64,000 nt of DNA from an archaeon (lineage in GTDB: Archaea > Thermoproteota > Thermoprotei_A > Marsarchaeales > Marsarchaeaceae): positions 1 through 64,000 of the forward strand of contig JAJYZJ010000005.1 in NCBI GenBank assembly GCA_021800035.1, given 5' to 3'. Both the position numbers and the translations under genes were made by a program. Positions 44,328 to 52,629 of this stretch are shown here, one piece after another (positions within the stretch are counted from its first letter, which is position 1; each line of letters begins with the position of its first letter). The notes under the pieces are model-generated. The model made no database searches. It worked only from the letters and a program-made list of their open reading frames with translations, and was not told the origin of the DNA.

Positions 44328-44813
44328 CTATAGTTCGAGCCTGACTCGCGCGCCGAACTCGGGCGTCTCCTTTACCTCTACCGTAATCGCTACTGCAGTA
44401 GCTCGCTGCAGGAGCTTGTTTCGGAGCAATTCGGCTATATAATGAGCCAGATTTTCCGCGGTCACGTTTTGGAGCCTGAGAACTACTGCCGCATTGCGAG
44501 GAAAAACATATTCTTCTCCGTACTCACAAACCACTCGTACCTCTTTTGAGCCTTCAGAGTCTCCCCTTAGCTTTACGAGCGGATTAGCGCCAGGCAGGAG
44601 CACTTTGTGGTCTAGCGGTTCGCAAGCCTCAAGCAGTGCTCCCTTTAGGTCCAGGAAATTAATCACCATTCCCGCTGGTCCTATCTCTCCTTCGATCTCT
44701 GCTCCCGCAGTGTAGTTGTGACCGTGCAGATTCTCGCGAAACTCGTCCGAGTAAATGAAGTGAGCTGCAGAGAAACGCACCCCCTCCACGGCTACGCATG
44801 CTTGACCAGCCAA
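44328..44813 (-). CDS. queD: 6-pyruvoyl-tetrahydropterin synthase / QueD family protein
   Basis: 161 aa. Zn-binding His residues in VRFSAAHFIY and NLHGHNYTAGAEIEG; DLKGALLEACEPLDHKVLLPG and a C-terminal VEVKETPEFGARV contain the family's conserved Asp-His and Glu. Acts on dihydroneopterin triphosphate in the path to archaeosine/queuosine or methanopterin. MptA, the enzyme that would supply its substrate, is encoded 1.2 kb away on the other strand. The insertion around GSKEVRVVCEYGEEYVFP is longer than in bacterial QueD and is typical of archaeal members. No clear decision between QueD and a PTPS variant. Confidence 0.85.
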   Translation of the reverse strand: MAGQACVAVEGVRFSAAHFIYSDEFRENLHGHNYTAGAEIEGEIGPAGMVINFLDLKGALLEACEPLDHKVLLPGANPLVKLRGDSEGSKEVRVVCEYGEEYVFPRNAAVVLRLQNVTAENLAHYIAELLRNKLLQRATAVAITVEVKETPEFGARVRLEL

Positions 44814-44857
44814 AGATCCTAGACACCCTTCAACCTTTTGTCAGTCTTGTTAAGGCA

Positions 44858-44866
44858 AACACTTAT
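44858..44866 (+). promoter_or_regulatory. TATA-like box AACACTTAT of the DUF1464 gene
   Basis: Starts 47 nt before the TTG start at 44905. Same nonamer as at 17894, 19654 and 53621. Confidence 0.5.
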
Positions 44867-44904
44867 GGGTTTGCATCATCTGGCAAGGCCACCCGTGTTC
44901 CGAA

Positions 44905-45975
44905 TTGGTAACGACCATCGGTATCGATCAGGGCAGCCTTACCTACGACATCGTGGGACTGGAACAGAAAGATCGCATCCGACCAGTGCTTGAAAAGTCG
45001 TTCACTACGAGATTTGTCAAAGAAAGACCTAACATCGTGCTTGAGACCGTGCTTTCGTTGACTCCCGCTCCTGACGCTGTGGTTCTTCCCTCAGGGTTCG
45101 GAACCCGGCTGACAAAGGTTGAAGAAATAAGCAAAGATCAGCTGTTTGAAATCTCCCTAAAAAAGGGTCAGGAACCTTCTTCACTGGCCAGGGTGATTGA
45201 AGCATTTCGTGGTAAACTGCCGAACGTCTACGTTCTTCCGTCAGTTCGCCTACTTCCGACAGTCCCCAGACACCGGCGGCTCAACCGGATAGACATGGGC
45301 ACTTCAGACAAAGTGTGCACAGCTGCCCTAGCGATTTATACCCAGGTAGCAAGAAGACAAATTGGGCTTCCAGAGACAAGTTTGGTGCTTGCGGAGCTGG
45401 GGTCTTCCTTCAATGCTTTTGTTGCAGTTGAGGCTGGCAGAATCGTGGATGGTATTGGAGGCACGAACAGCTGGCTGGGCATGCGCGCTCGGGGCTCCAT
45501 TGACGGTGAAGTTGCAGCACTGATGTCATCGTTTTCAAAATCAGATGCCTACGAAGGGGGAGCGCTGTTCACGACCTCGCTCGAAAATGGGGACGCCTCG
45601 CCGGAGGAGCTCGCGAGTTATTCGGAGTCTGGAAGTATAAGAGCCCAGCTGGCGAGTGACGCATTCATAGAAGGCATAATACGGGATGTAGGAGGTCTGG
45701 TATCCGCTTGCAAACTGAAACCAAAAGATATTTTTATTTCTGGAAGAGTCTCACGAGTTCAGTATTTCAGAGAAAGATTGCATAAGGCACTGTCAGCGTA
45801 TGCACCTGTGAGCGAACTTGAGACCTTTTCGTCTACAGCGAAAGAGGGTGCGGTTGGGGCGGCATTGGTAGCAAACGGCTTGGTCGGAGGCAAATTCAAG
45901 GATATAGTAAGCGTGTTGCGAATCAGGGAGGCAAATGGATCCATACTCGACGATGTATACCTCGGACACCCGTAA
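44905..45975 (+). CDS. DUF1464 family protein (predicted acyl/butyrate kinase, ASKHA fold)
   Basis: 356 aa archaeal protein of the DUF1464/COG2441 group, which has been predicted as a butyrate-kinase-like enzyme. The opening TTIGIDQGSLTYDIVGLE is the phosphate-1 loop of the acetate/sugar kinase fold. LVLAELGSSFNAFVAVEAGRIVDGIGG supplies the second phosphate element and KDIFISGRVSR the adenosine-loop strand. The kinase activity is a prediction for the family, not demonstrated here. TTG start with box at 44858. It lies between two pterin genes and upstream of MptA on the same strand. Confidence 0.8.
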   Translation: MVTTIGIDQGSLTYDIVGLEQKDRIRPVLEKSFTTRFVKERPNIVLETVLSLTPAPDAVVLPSGFGTRLTKVEEISKDQLFEISLKKGQEPSSLARVIEAFRGKLPNVYVLPSVRLLPTVPRHRRLNRIDMGTSDKVCTAALAIYTQVARRQIGLPETSLVLAELGSSFNAFVAVEAGRIVDGIGGTNSWLGMRARGSIDGEVAALMSSFSKSDAYEGGALFTTSLENGDASPEELASYSESGSIRAQLASDAFIEGIIRDVGGLVSACKLKPKDIFISGRVSRVQYFRERLHKALSAYAPVSELETFSSTAKEGAVGAALVANGLVGGKFKDIVSVLRIREANGSILDDVYLGHP

Positions 45976-46040
45976 ATAGAACAAAAGCACACCAAACCAG
46001 GCCCCAAATAACGCTTATGCGGGGGACGCTCGCCAGATAA

Positions 46041-47027
46041 TTGATGCGTGACAAAGAGCGGCCTCTTGATGTCCAGTCGCAAAAGCCCAGATTTCCGTTA
46101 CGGATTGAAAAGGCAGGTATTGTAAATGTCATCAAGGAGGTTGTCTTTAACTCTTCGGGGCGTCCATACAACGTTGTTGCCTCATTCGATGTCTTTACCG
46201 ATTTACCTGAATGGCAGAGAGGAATGCATATGAGTAGACCCGGTGAGGCGATTATGGACATTCTCGAGAGTTCCTCCAGCCTTCCAATAAAGACATTTGA
46301 AGGGCTCTGCGAAGAGATCTCCAAACGCACACTGGAGGTCTCTGAGTCCTCAAGCTATGCTGAGACTAGGCTCAGAGGCGCGATGGTTCTGCGTTCAAGA
46401 TCGAAAATAAATGACAGGGTGACGACCGAGCCCATAAAAGTTATTTCGTCTGCAAAGGCTCAGCGCGCGCCTCCTGTAACACAGCACTCAATCGGCGTCA
46501 TTGTGTCTGGAATGACTGTATGCCCCTGCGCCCTTGAGATGATACGAGACTACAGCAAGGACCTACTTGGCGCTGTGCTTGGTTCACGCAAAACGCAAGA
46601 CCAAAGCGACCTGATCGACCGCGCTCTTAATGAACTTCCTCTTGCCTCACATGTCCAGAGGGGGACGGCAAAGCTGGTTGGTTATGGAGCCAAGCCTGGC
46701 GCGCTTGACGTGTATGACCTTGTAGACATAGCAGAAAGAGCAATGAGTAGTCCGACCCAAGCCGTGCTGAAAAGGGTTGATGAGGCGAGCCTGGTAAGAA
46801 CTGCGTTCTCAAGGCCAAGATTTGTCGAAGATGTTGTTAGAGAAATGGGTATGGAAGTCGCAAGGACCTATGGCGGAAAAGTGTCGCAGGATACCAGCTT
46901 CCTCTTTGTGCAAAGAAACTTCGAAAGCATTCACAAGCATGACGTAAAAGCGATTCTCAAAGCCTCGCTTGGCGAACTGGTTGAACAGCTGTCACTCATC
47001 GAGAAGCCTAACGCCATTCACGAATGA
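46041..47027 (+). CDS. mptA: GTP cyclohydrolase MptA (FolE2-type)
   Basis: 328 aa metal-dependent GTP cyclohydrolase making a dihydroneopterin derivative for methanopterin, folate or archaeosine synthesis. Family features: FDVFTDLPEWQRGMHMSRPGEAI, ETRLRGAMVL, and VIVSGMTVCPCALEMI with the metal-binding Cys. Start TTG 46041 or ATG 46044 gives the same product within a residue. AACGCTTAT at 46010-46018 is the likely promoter. Its last 36 nt overlap the convergent gene at 46992. Works together with the PTPS protein at 44328. Confidence 0.93.
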   Translation: MMRDKERPLDVQSQKPRFPLRIEKAGIVNVIKEVVFNSSGRPYNVVASFDVFTDLPEWQRGMHMSRPGEAIMDILESSSSLPIKTFEGLCEEISKRTLEVSESSSYAETRLRGAMVLRSRSKINDRVTTEPIKVISSAKAQRAPPVTQHSIGVIVSGMTVCPCALEMIRDYSKDLLGAVLGSRKTQDQSDLIDRALNELPLASHVQRGTAKLVGYGAKPGALDVYDLVDIAERAMSSPTQAVLKRVDEASLVRTAFSRPRFVEDVVREMGMEVARTYGGKVSQDTSFLFVQRNFESIHKHDVKAILKASLGELVEQLSLIEKPNAIHE

Positions 47028-47315
47028 TGCGAGCAGATCCTTGCTCTCCTCATCGTCTATTTGTTTCAGGAGTAAATGTTTTACCCAGATCAGGTCGAAT
47101 CGTAGCTCACCATCGTATCCCTTTTCCCTGTAATACTGATGAAGTGCATCAGTGATTGCCAACTTGACCTGTTCGGCCCCCATGCCATAAGAGACAGACT
47201 TCGCTAGGCGTTCGGCCCATTCATCAGTGAATCTTAAAGATTTACCTTCCTCGACAAGGACGCCGTACTTGATTAGCCTTGCAAGCGCCTCGTCAAGAAA
47301 GTAATCCGCAGCCAA
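46992..47315 (-). CDS. Small protein of unknown function
   Basis: 107 aa from TTG 47315. Mostly helical, with DEALARLIKYGVLVEEGKSLRFT resembling a winged-helix unit and a second helical part ending FVNGVRLLDE. Tail-to-tail overlap of 36 nt with mptA. Could be a small DNA-binding protein; I do not know a family. Confidence 0.55.
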   Translation of the reverse strand: MAADYFLDEALARLIKYGVLVEEGKSLRFTDEWAERLAKSVSYGMGAEQVKLAITDALHQYYREKGYDGELRFDLIWVKHLLLKQIDDEESKDLLASFVNGVRLLDE

Positions 47316-47436
47316 TCTGATCGATATCCAAATTCTCTGAATACCTAGCTATGGATTCTACAAACACTAAAACACTAACGATGCTCGGACTGAGAGTTTT
47401 GCCTTCGGCCCAAAAAAAGAACTGCCTTGGAGAAAT

Positions 47437-47790
47437 TTACTCCTTTCCCAATGTGATTTTGATTGCGGAAATATTTCTCGGCTTGCCCTCAAGCTCGACA
47501 GTTTCTGTCGTTATCGAAATGTCGTTAATTACGGCATTCTTCATAAAGTTTCTTCGCAGAATCTCGGCAGTATCCACCGCTCTAGTGATAGCCCTGCCTC
47601 TCGCCTTAATGTGCACCTGCTTCGAGCCACGTTCAAAGTGCGTGAGTACTGCGGTTACATAACTCATCGGCGGCTTTTGACCAACAAGCACGGTGTCCGG
47701 CTGCGCCAAACTTGGCGTGCGCGGACTGTCGGTAGGCGATTTCTTTTCATTAGAGTCCGAGGATTGTTCCACGGAGGTGGACGGGTCCAC
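47437..47790 (-). CDS. albA: Chromatin protein Alba
   Basis: 117 aa DNA/RNA-binding chromatin protein. The Alba fold begins at DTVLVGQKPPMSYVTAVLTHF; KARGRAITRAVDTAEILRRNF is the helix with nucleic-acid contacts; the last strands are INDISITTETVEL and NISAIKITLG. The Lys that is acetylated in Sulfolobus Alba (V-x-I/G-x-K region) aligns with VGQK. A 30-residue Ser/Thr/Pro-rich N-terminal tail precedes the fold, longer than usual. GTG start at 47790; AACACTTAA on the minus strand (47854-47862) may be the promoter, leaving a longer leader than elsewhere. Confidence 0.92.
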   Translation of the reverse strand: MDPSTSVEQSSDSNEKKSPTDSPRTPSLAQPDTVLVGQKPPMSYVTAVLTHFERGSKQVHIKARGRAITRAVDTAEILRRNFMKNAVINDISITTETVELEGKPRNISAIKITLGKE

Positions 47791-48054
47791 ACTTCTAGGG
47801 TTTCGTGGTCGTTTGGTGGGCAGATTAATCGGATTGAGGAGGAGCGGATGTTCTTAAGTGTTTTCGAGAGTTCGAACTCGTCTGCGCCACAGGTGCTAAG
47901 ACGTAGAGCGTGCGTTTAGGCCACGTTCGGAAGGAAGCGACGCGCTCAGTAGTCATCGACTCGAAGTCGGAATCGTGAAACGAATCTGTTCGTTGAGGTT
48001 TCATCAACCCTTAAGTATGCGGTCCTTATCCATGCGTCTTGCGCCACATGTGAG

Positions 48055-48765
48055 ATGCCGAAGAGTTTGTTCAATTCAAATTATAGAGCTGTCATATTCG
48101 ACCTTGACGGCACGCTAATCGATAGCCTAGAGTCGTTCGCCGCTGCACAAATCAAGGCGCTCGTAGAGAATGGAATAGACAGATACTCTGCAGCAGAACT
48201 CACAAACGACGTGAGAACGCCCTTCGATCGACGCCTCCGGGCCCTGAAACCAGAACTGGAAGAAGAAAAAATACGGAAAATACTGGCTGACTACGTCAGA
48301 GTTTACAATACTGAAACTTTCAAGCTTGCAACTCCTATGGAGGGAGCCAAACACCTGCTGAACACGCTGGAGCAAAATTCGGTAAAAGCAGGTGTAGTGA
48401 CATCACGTTCTCTCCTGGAAGCTGCTATTGTTCCTACATTGGAACGCGTTGGGCTACTTAGCTACATAAACAGCATTATAACCCCAAGCGATGTAGCAAA
48501 GCCGAAACCGGAGCCATATGGACATCTCCTTTCTCTTAAAAGGCTGAGTGTCTCTGCCAACTGTGCCGCGGGCGTTGGTGACTCCCCAGAGGATATCATC
48601 GCCTCTAAGAAAGCCGGTATTCTTGCGGTTGCGTTTACGTCGGGCTTCTATAGTCGCTCTGAGCTCAAGTCATTCAATCCTGACGCATATGCTAGCTCCC
48701 TGAGCGAGGTTCTACCCATAGTTGCAGGTGGCTGCACGGCCGATAAGCAGGCCACAGGAAGGTGA
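48055..48765 (+). CDS. HAD-family hydrolase (phosphoglycolate phosphatase-like)
   Basis: 236 aa. HAD motif I AVIFDLDGTLIDS, motif II VVTSRSLLEAA, motif III Lys in DVAKPKPEP, and motif IV GVGDSPEDIIASKKAG. An alpha-helical cap lies between motifs I and II. Likely a phosphatase of small phosphorylated metabolites. Starts at ATG 48055 with a CTTAAGTA box 38 nt upstream; followed after 7 nt by lipA, so the two probably share a transcript. Confidence 0.87.
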   Translation: MPKSLFNSNYRAVIFDLDGTLIDSLESFAAAQIKALVENGIDRYSAAELTNDVRTPFDRRLRALKPELEEEKIRKILADYVRVYNTETFKLATPMEGAKHLLNTLEQNSVKAGVVTSRSLLEAAIVPTLERVGLLSYINSIITPSDVAKPKPEPYGHLLSLKRLSVSANCAAGVGDSPEDIIASKKAGILAVAFTSGFYSRSELKSFNPDAYASSLSEVLPIVAGGCTADKQATGR

Positions 48766-48772
48766 GCTTAAG

Positions 48773-49702
48773 ATGCAACCCTCAGATTTGCATAAAGCGA
48801 TGAAACCTGATTGGCTCAAAGTGAGGCCTCCAGCAGGAAAGAGCTATCTCGAAATAAAGAAATTAAAGGCGGACCTGTCGCTACACACGGTCTGCGAAGA
48901 AGCGCACTGCCCCAACATTGGCGAATGCTGGGGAGGCGGGACCGCAACGTTCATGCTCCTTGGCGACCTGTGTACGAGACATTGCAGATTCTGCGCTGTG
49001 AAGAGCGGAAAACCTAGAGGAATTGTAGACCCTTTGGAACCGCAAAAGGTTGCGCATGCCATAAGGCAAATGGGATTAAGCTACGCTGTGATCACTTCAG
49101 TAGATCGCGATGATTTGGCTGACGGTGGAGCCTCGGTTTTTGCGTCCACGATCAAGGCAGTACGTTCCCTGTGTCCTCGTACCAGGGTAGAAGTGCTCAT
49201 TCCGGACTTTCAAGGAAACCTAGAGAGCCTTGATAAAGTGGTTTCCGCTGGCCCTGACGTAATCGCTCATAATATTGAAACCGTCCGCAGGTTGAGCCCG
49301 AGCGTAAGGGACCCACGGGCGTCTTATGATCAGACTCTCAGAGTGCTTCGGGCCATCAAATCCAAGGACGGCATGATGCCCACCAAATCCTCCATAATGC
49401 TGGGCCTAGGTGAAAGCACGGAGGAAGTCGAGGAGACTATGGCCGACCTTAGAGGCGCCTCGGTTGACTTTCTCACACTCGGCCAATATCTGCAGCCCTC
49501 AAGGGGACACATTCAGTTGGTGGAATACGTCTCTCCTGAAAGATTCGAAAAATACCGCGAGATTGGGATTCGGCTCGGCTTTAGATATGTAGCGGCTGGG
49601 CCACTGGTAAGAAGCTCATACAGGGCCGGGGAATACTATCTCTCAACCATAATCGGCCAAATTCGCACTGGCGAGCGCACCGCACTGCGAGCGGGATCCT
49701 GA
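48773..49702 (+). CDS. lipA: Lipoyl synthase
   Basis: Radical-SAM enzyme that inserts sulfur into octanoyl groups on E2-type proteins. 309 aa from ATG 48773, with GGTGAG upstream. Auxiliary-cluster Cys in TVCEEAHCPNIGECW; radical-SAM motif CTRHCRFCAV; SAM contacts in NIETVRRLSPSVRD; C-terminal RSSYRAGEYY, with the Arg-Ser-Ser-Tyr used as ligand of the auxiliary cluster. All eight cluster residues are present. Next to the lipoate-dependent E2 gene. Confidence 0.96.
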   Translation: MQPSDLHKAMKPDWLKVRPPAGKSYLEIKKLKADLSLHTVCEEAHCPNIGECWGGGTATFMLLGDLCTRHCRFCAVKSGKPRGIVDPLEPQKVAHAIRQMGLSYAVITSVDRDDLADGGASVFASTIKAVRSLCPRTRVEVLIPDFQGNLESLDKVVSAGPDVIAHNIETVRRLSPSVRDPRASYDQTLRVLRAIKSKDGMMPTKSSIMLGLGESTEEVEETMADLRGASVDFLTLGQYLQPSRGHIQLVEYVSPERFEKYREIGIRLGFRYVAAGPLVRSSYRAGEYYLSTIIGQIRTGERTALRAGS

Positions 49703-49732
49703 GACACCCTTGTAGAAATAAAAGCACCTAGG

Positions 49733-49742
49733 AACAACTTAT
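49733..49742 (+). promoter_or_regulatory. TATA-like box AACAACTTAT
   Basis: Lies 34 nt before GTG 49776 and 161 nt before the E2 ATG. Spacing to the GTG is the same as at other genes in the window. Confidence 0.45.
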
Positions 49743-49775
49743 ATTCGCTCTCTATACCTTCAATAGAAGAACCGC

Positions 49776-49910
49776 GTGGTTGACCTAGGAGTTAGGAAGG
49801 GCGGCAGCCGGCTATCTCAGGACCCCGTCGTCCTAGGAAGAGGGAGCAGCTCTCGACCCGGAGGCAAGACTAGGGAGCGCGGTCGGCAAGGGCCAGAAGA
49901 CAATGTATGA
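49776..49910 (+). CDS. Possible 44-aa basic leader peptide before the E2 gene
   Basis: GTG-started frame of 44 codons. Its stop (TGA 49908-49910) overlaps the E2 ATG region by 8 nt, a coupled arrangement. The peptide is rich in Gly, Arg and Ser and has no motif that I know. The promoter box at 49733 has the usual spacing to this GTG but not to E2. Not proven to be translated. Confidence 0.35.
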   Translation: MVDLGVRKGGSRLSQDPVVLGRGSSSRPGGKTRERGRQGPEDNV

Positions 49911-51189
49911 GTTCAAAATACCTGACATCGGAGAAGGTGTAACTGATGGAGAAATTGTCAAATGGCTTGTTAAGCCAGGGGATATGGTATCAGAAGATCA
50001 GCCACTTCTAGAGATAATGACCGACAAGGTAAATGCGGTAATACCATCCCCCGTTGCCGGTAAAGTCGACCAGATAATGGGTAAAGAGGGCGAGAAGGTA
50101 AAGGTCGGCCAAGTTGTTCTCACGATTGCAACCGCAGCATCGGGCACAAAGTCTTCTGTGGGTATTCCTCCTCAAAATACTCGGCCAGTTGATGACGGAG
50201 GCCGACCACAAGCCGAGAGGACGGAGGCGCAGTCAGGCCAGCAGGGAGGAGTTTTGGGGGCGCGGGTGCTCGCTCCTCCCTCAGTCAGAAAGCTAGCCCG
50301 CGAATTAGGCGTGGACCTGAATTCAGTTGCGGGTTCGGGACCAGGGGGGCGTATAACAGAGTCTGACGTGCGTAACTATTCGAATACTTCTTCTGCGGGC
50401 ACCCCTGCAGCGGCAGTGTCGCCACCCGCTAACGAGAGTCCCGTCAAGGGTTCAGCGCAGCCCAGCCAAACTGCATCCGAAGTAACTGAAGAAAGAATCC
50501 CGCTCCGTGGGCTGAGACGCTCAGTTGCGGAAAAGATGGTCAAATCTGCGTTTACAGCCCCTCATGTAACCCACTTCGACGAAGCAGATGTAACGGAGTT
50601 GGTCAAGCTTCGGGAGCTTTTCAGGCCGCTCGCGGAAACTAAGGGTGTGAAGCTGACTTTTATTCCTTTTATCATTAAAATGCTTAGCGTCGCACTAAAG
50701 GAATATCCTTACCTTAATGCAACGCTCGAGGACTCTTCCCAAGAGATTATTCTGCACAAATACTATAACATCGGGATTGCCACTTCTGTAGAAGGAGGTC
50801 TCGTCGTTCCAGTTGTCAAGCACGCCGACCAGAAGACAATCTTCGAAATCGCCTCAGAAGTTGCTCGATTAAGTGACCAAGCCAGGTCTGGGAAGCTGAC
50901 ACTGTCAGATGTGCAAGGAGGCACGTTCACAGTAACAAGTATAGGCAATATCGGAGGGGTATTCGCGACTCCAATAATAAATCACCCAGAAGTGGCAATA
51001 CTTGGCATATACAAAATCGCAAAGAGACCAGTGTATTCTAGTGGGGGGCAACTTGAAGCTAGGGACATACTGAACTTTTCAGTTACCTTTGACCATCGGG
51101 TCCTTGACGGAGCAGTAGCTGCCACGTTTGCCCAGAGATTTAAACAGTTACTGGCGGACCCCCAACAGCTGGTGGCGTACCTCATCTGA
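49903..51189 (+). CDS. Dihydrolipoamide acyltransferase E2 of a 2-oxoacid dehydrogenase complex
   Basis: 428 aa core subunit. Lipoyl domain (1-78) with the lipoylated Lys42 in IMTDKVNAVIPSP; Ala/Pro/Ser-rich linker; peripheral-subunit-binding domain LAPPSVRKLARELGVDLNSVAGSGPGGRIT (about 122-155); a second linker; catalytic domain (about 205-428) with the active-site DHRVLDGAVAATF near the C-terminus. Transfers the acyl group from E1 to CoA. Branched-chain against pyruvate type cannot be settled by eye. Followed by E3 after 19 nt. Confidence 0.95.
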   Translation: MYEFKIPDIGEGVTDGEIVKWLVKPGDMVSEDQPLLEIMTDKVNAVIPSPVAGKVDQIMGKEGEKVKVGQVVLTIATAASGTKSSVGIPPQNTRPVDDGGRPQAERTEAQSGQQGGVLGARVLAPPSVRKLARELGVDLNSVAGSGPGGRITESDVRNYSNTSSAGTPAAAVSPPANESPVKGSAQPSQTASEVTEERIPLRGLRRSVAEKMVKSAFTAPHVTHFDEADVTELVKLRELFRPLAETKGVKLTFIPFIIKMLSVALKEYPYLNATLEDSSQEIILHKYYNIGIATSVEGGLVVPVVKHADQKTIFEIASEVARLSDQARSGKLTLSDVQGGTFTVTSIGNIGGVFATPIINHPEVAILGIYKIAKRPVYSSGGQLEARDILNFSVTFDHRVLDGAVAATFAQRFKQLLADPQQLVAYLI

Positions 51190-51208
51190 ATCGGTGGTAT
51201 TCAGCTTT

Positions 51209-52621
51209 ATGGAAAACCCTGACGCAGTAGTTATCGGTGGTGGTCCAGGTGGATATGTTGCCGCGATTCGCCTCGGCCAGCTTGGAAAGAAAGTCGTGCT
51301 TATTGAAAAAAATAAACTTGGCGGTGAATGCCTGAATTACGGTTGCATACCAACGAAGACCATGATTGGGACGACGAAGATGGCAGACAGGTCCGTCCAT
51401 CTTGCTGGGAAAGGATTACAGGGCGAAATATCTGTTCAGTTACCAGAACTCGTAGAATGGAAAAACCAGGTTGTAAAAAAACTGGTTGACGGAGTTAGCA
51501 ACCTCTTGAAATCGAACGGCGCCGAGGTAGTGTTTGGGGAGGCCAGTATCACTGAGAAGCATAAAGTAGAAGTGGTAACGAAAACCGGAACCACTGAATC
51601 GCTGCAGGCATCGAGCATAATCGTAGCGACTGGCTCGTCGCCAGTGGAACTTCCGATGTTAAGATTCGACCACAAGAGAGTATTGAACAACTGGGATGTC
51701 TTGGACCTGCGAGCCGTTCCCAAGAGATTGCTTGTTGTCGGGGGCGGTGTGGTAGGGCTGGAATTTGCATTCATGTATGCCAAAATGGGTTCCGCGATAA
51801 CTGTAGTCGAAATGATGGACCAGCTTCTCCCCGGCATGGATAAGGAGGTGTCAGAAGTCGTGCTTCGTTCAGCTAGGGCGCATGGCATGGACGTACAGCT
51901 GAAGTCAAAAGTCCTAGGCGGTAAAACTCAAGGTGATATGCTGGAAGTTGAATATGAGACCGAGAAGGGCAAAGTCACTGAATCATTCAGTTGTGCACTG
52001 ATCTCAGTCGGTAGAAAGCCCAACACAAAGGGAATCGGCCTTGAGGCGGCGGGCGTAACTACGGACCCAAGAGGTTTTATCCCAGTTAACTCCAGACTGA
52101 TGACTTCCGCCGCCGAAATTTACGCCATAGGTGACGTTACACCTGGCCCCATGCTTGCGCACAAAGCGATGAGGCAGGGTGTTGTCGTTGCCGAAGTGGT
52201 AGCTGGTCTCGATTCGGTGTTTGATAATAAAGTGATCCCAGATACCACGTTCACCGATCCGGAAGTGGCTAATGTGGGCCTGAGCCTATCAGCTGCTACT
52301 TCAGCGGGATTCAAAGCGGGGTCGGCCAAGTTTCCCTTCGCAGCACTCGGGCGAGCGATTAGCGAAGACGAAACTAATGGTTTCGTAAAGATTGTCTATG
52401 AGGAGCCAACCAAGGCGGTACTTGGGGCGCAGATTGTTGGTCCAAACGCATCTGATATCATTAGCGAAATGACACTCGCAATAGAGATGGGCGCCACGCT
52501 CGAAGATTTATCCGCCACCATTCACCCTCACCCGACCCATCCAGAAGCTATACTCGAAGCTGCTGAAGCCGCAGAAGGAAAGTCCATTCATATGGTGAAC
52601 AGGAGACGCAGCCCACAATAG
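51209..52621 (+). CDS. lpdA: Dihydrolipoamide dehydrogenase (E3)
   Basis: 470 aa flavoprotein that reoxidises the lipoyl group with NAD+. FAD motif DAVVIGGGPGGYVAAIRLGQLG, redox disulfide GGECLNYGCIPTK, NAD motif LLVVGGGVVGLEFAFMYAKMG, AEIYAIGDVTPGPMLAHKA, and C-terminal catalytic HPHPTHPEAI. I use ATG 51209; the frame is open upstream to 51128 inside E2, but the motif starts seven residues after 51209. Same operon as E2. Confidence 0.96.
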   Translation: MENPDAVVIGGGPGGYVAAIRLGQLGKKVVLIEKNKLGGECLNYGCIPTKTMIGTTKMADRSVHLAGKGLQGEISVQLPELVEWKNQVVKKLVDGVSNLLKSNGAEVVFGEASITEKHKVEVVTKTGTTESLQASSIIVATGSSPVELPMLRFDHKRVLNNWDVLDLRAVPKRLLVVGGGVVGLEFAFMYAKMGSAITVVEMMDQLLPGMDKEVSEVVLRSARAHGMDVQLKSKVLGGKTQGDMLEVEYETEKGKVTESFSCALISVGRKPNTKGIGLEAAGVTTDPRGFIPVNSRLMTSAAEIYAIGDVTPGPMLAHKAMRQGVVVAEVVAGLDSVFDNKVIPDTTFTDPEVANVGLSLSAATSAGFKAGSAKFPFAALGRAISEDETNGFVKIVYEEPTKAVLGAQIVGPNASDIISEMTLAIEMGATLEDLSATIHPHPTHPEAILEAAEAAEGKSIHMVNRRRSPQ

Positions 52622-52629
52622 TACGCGAC

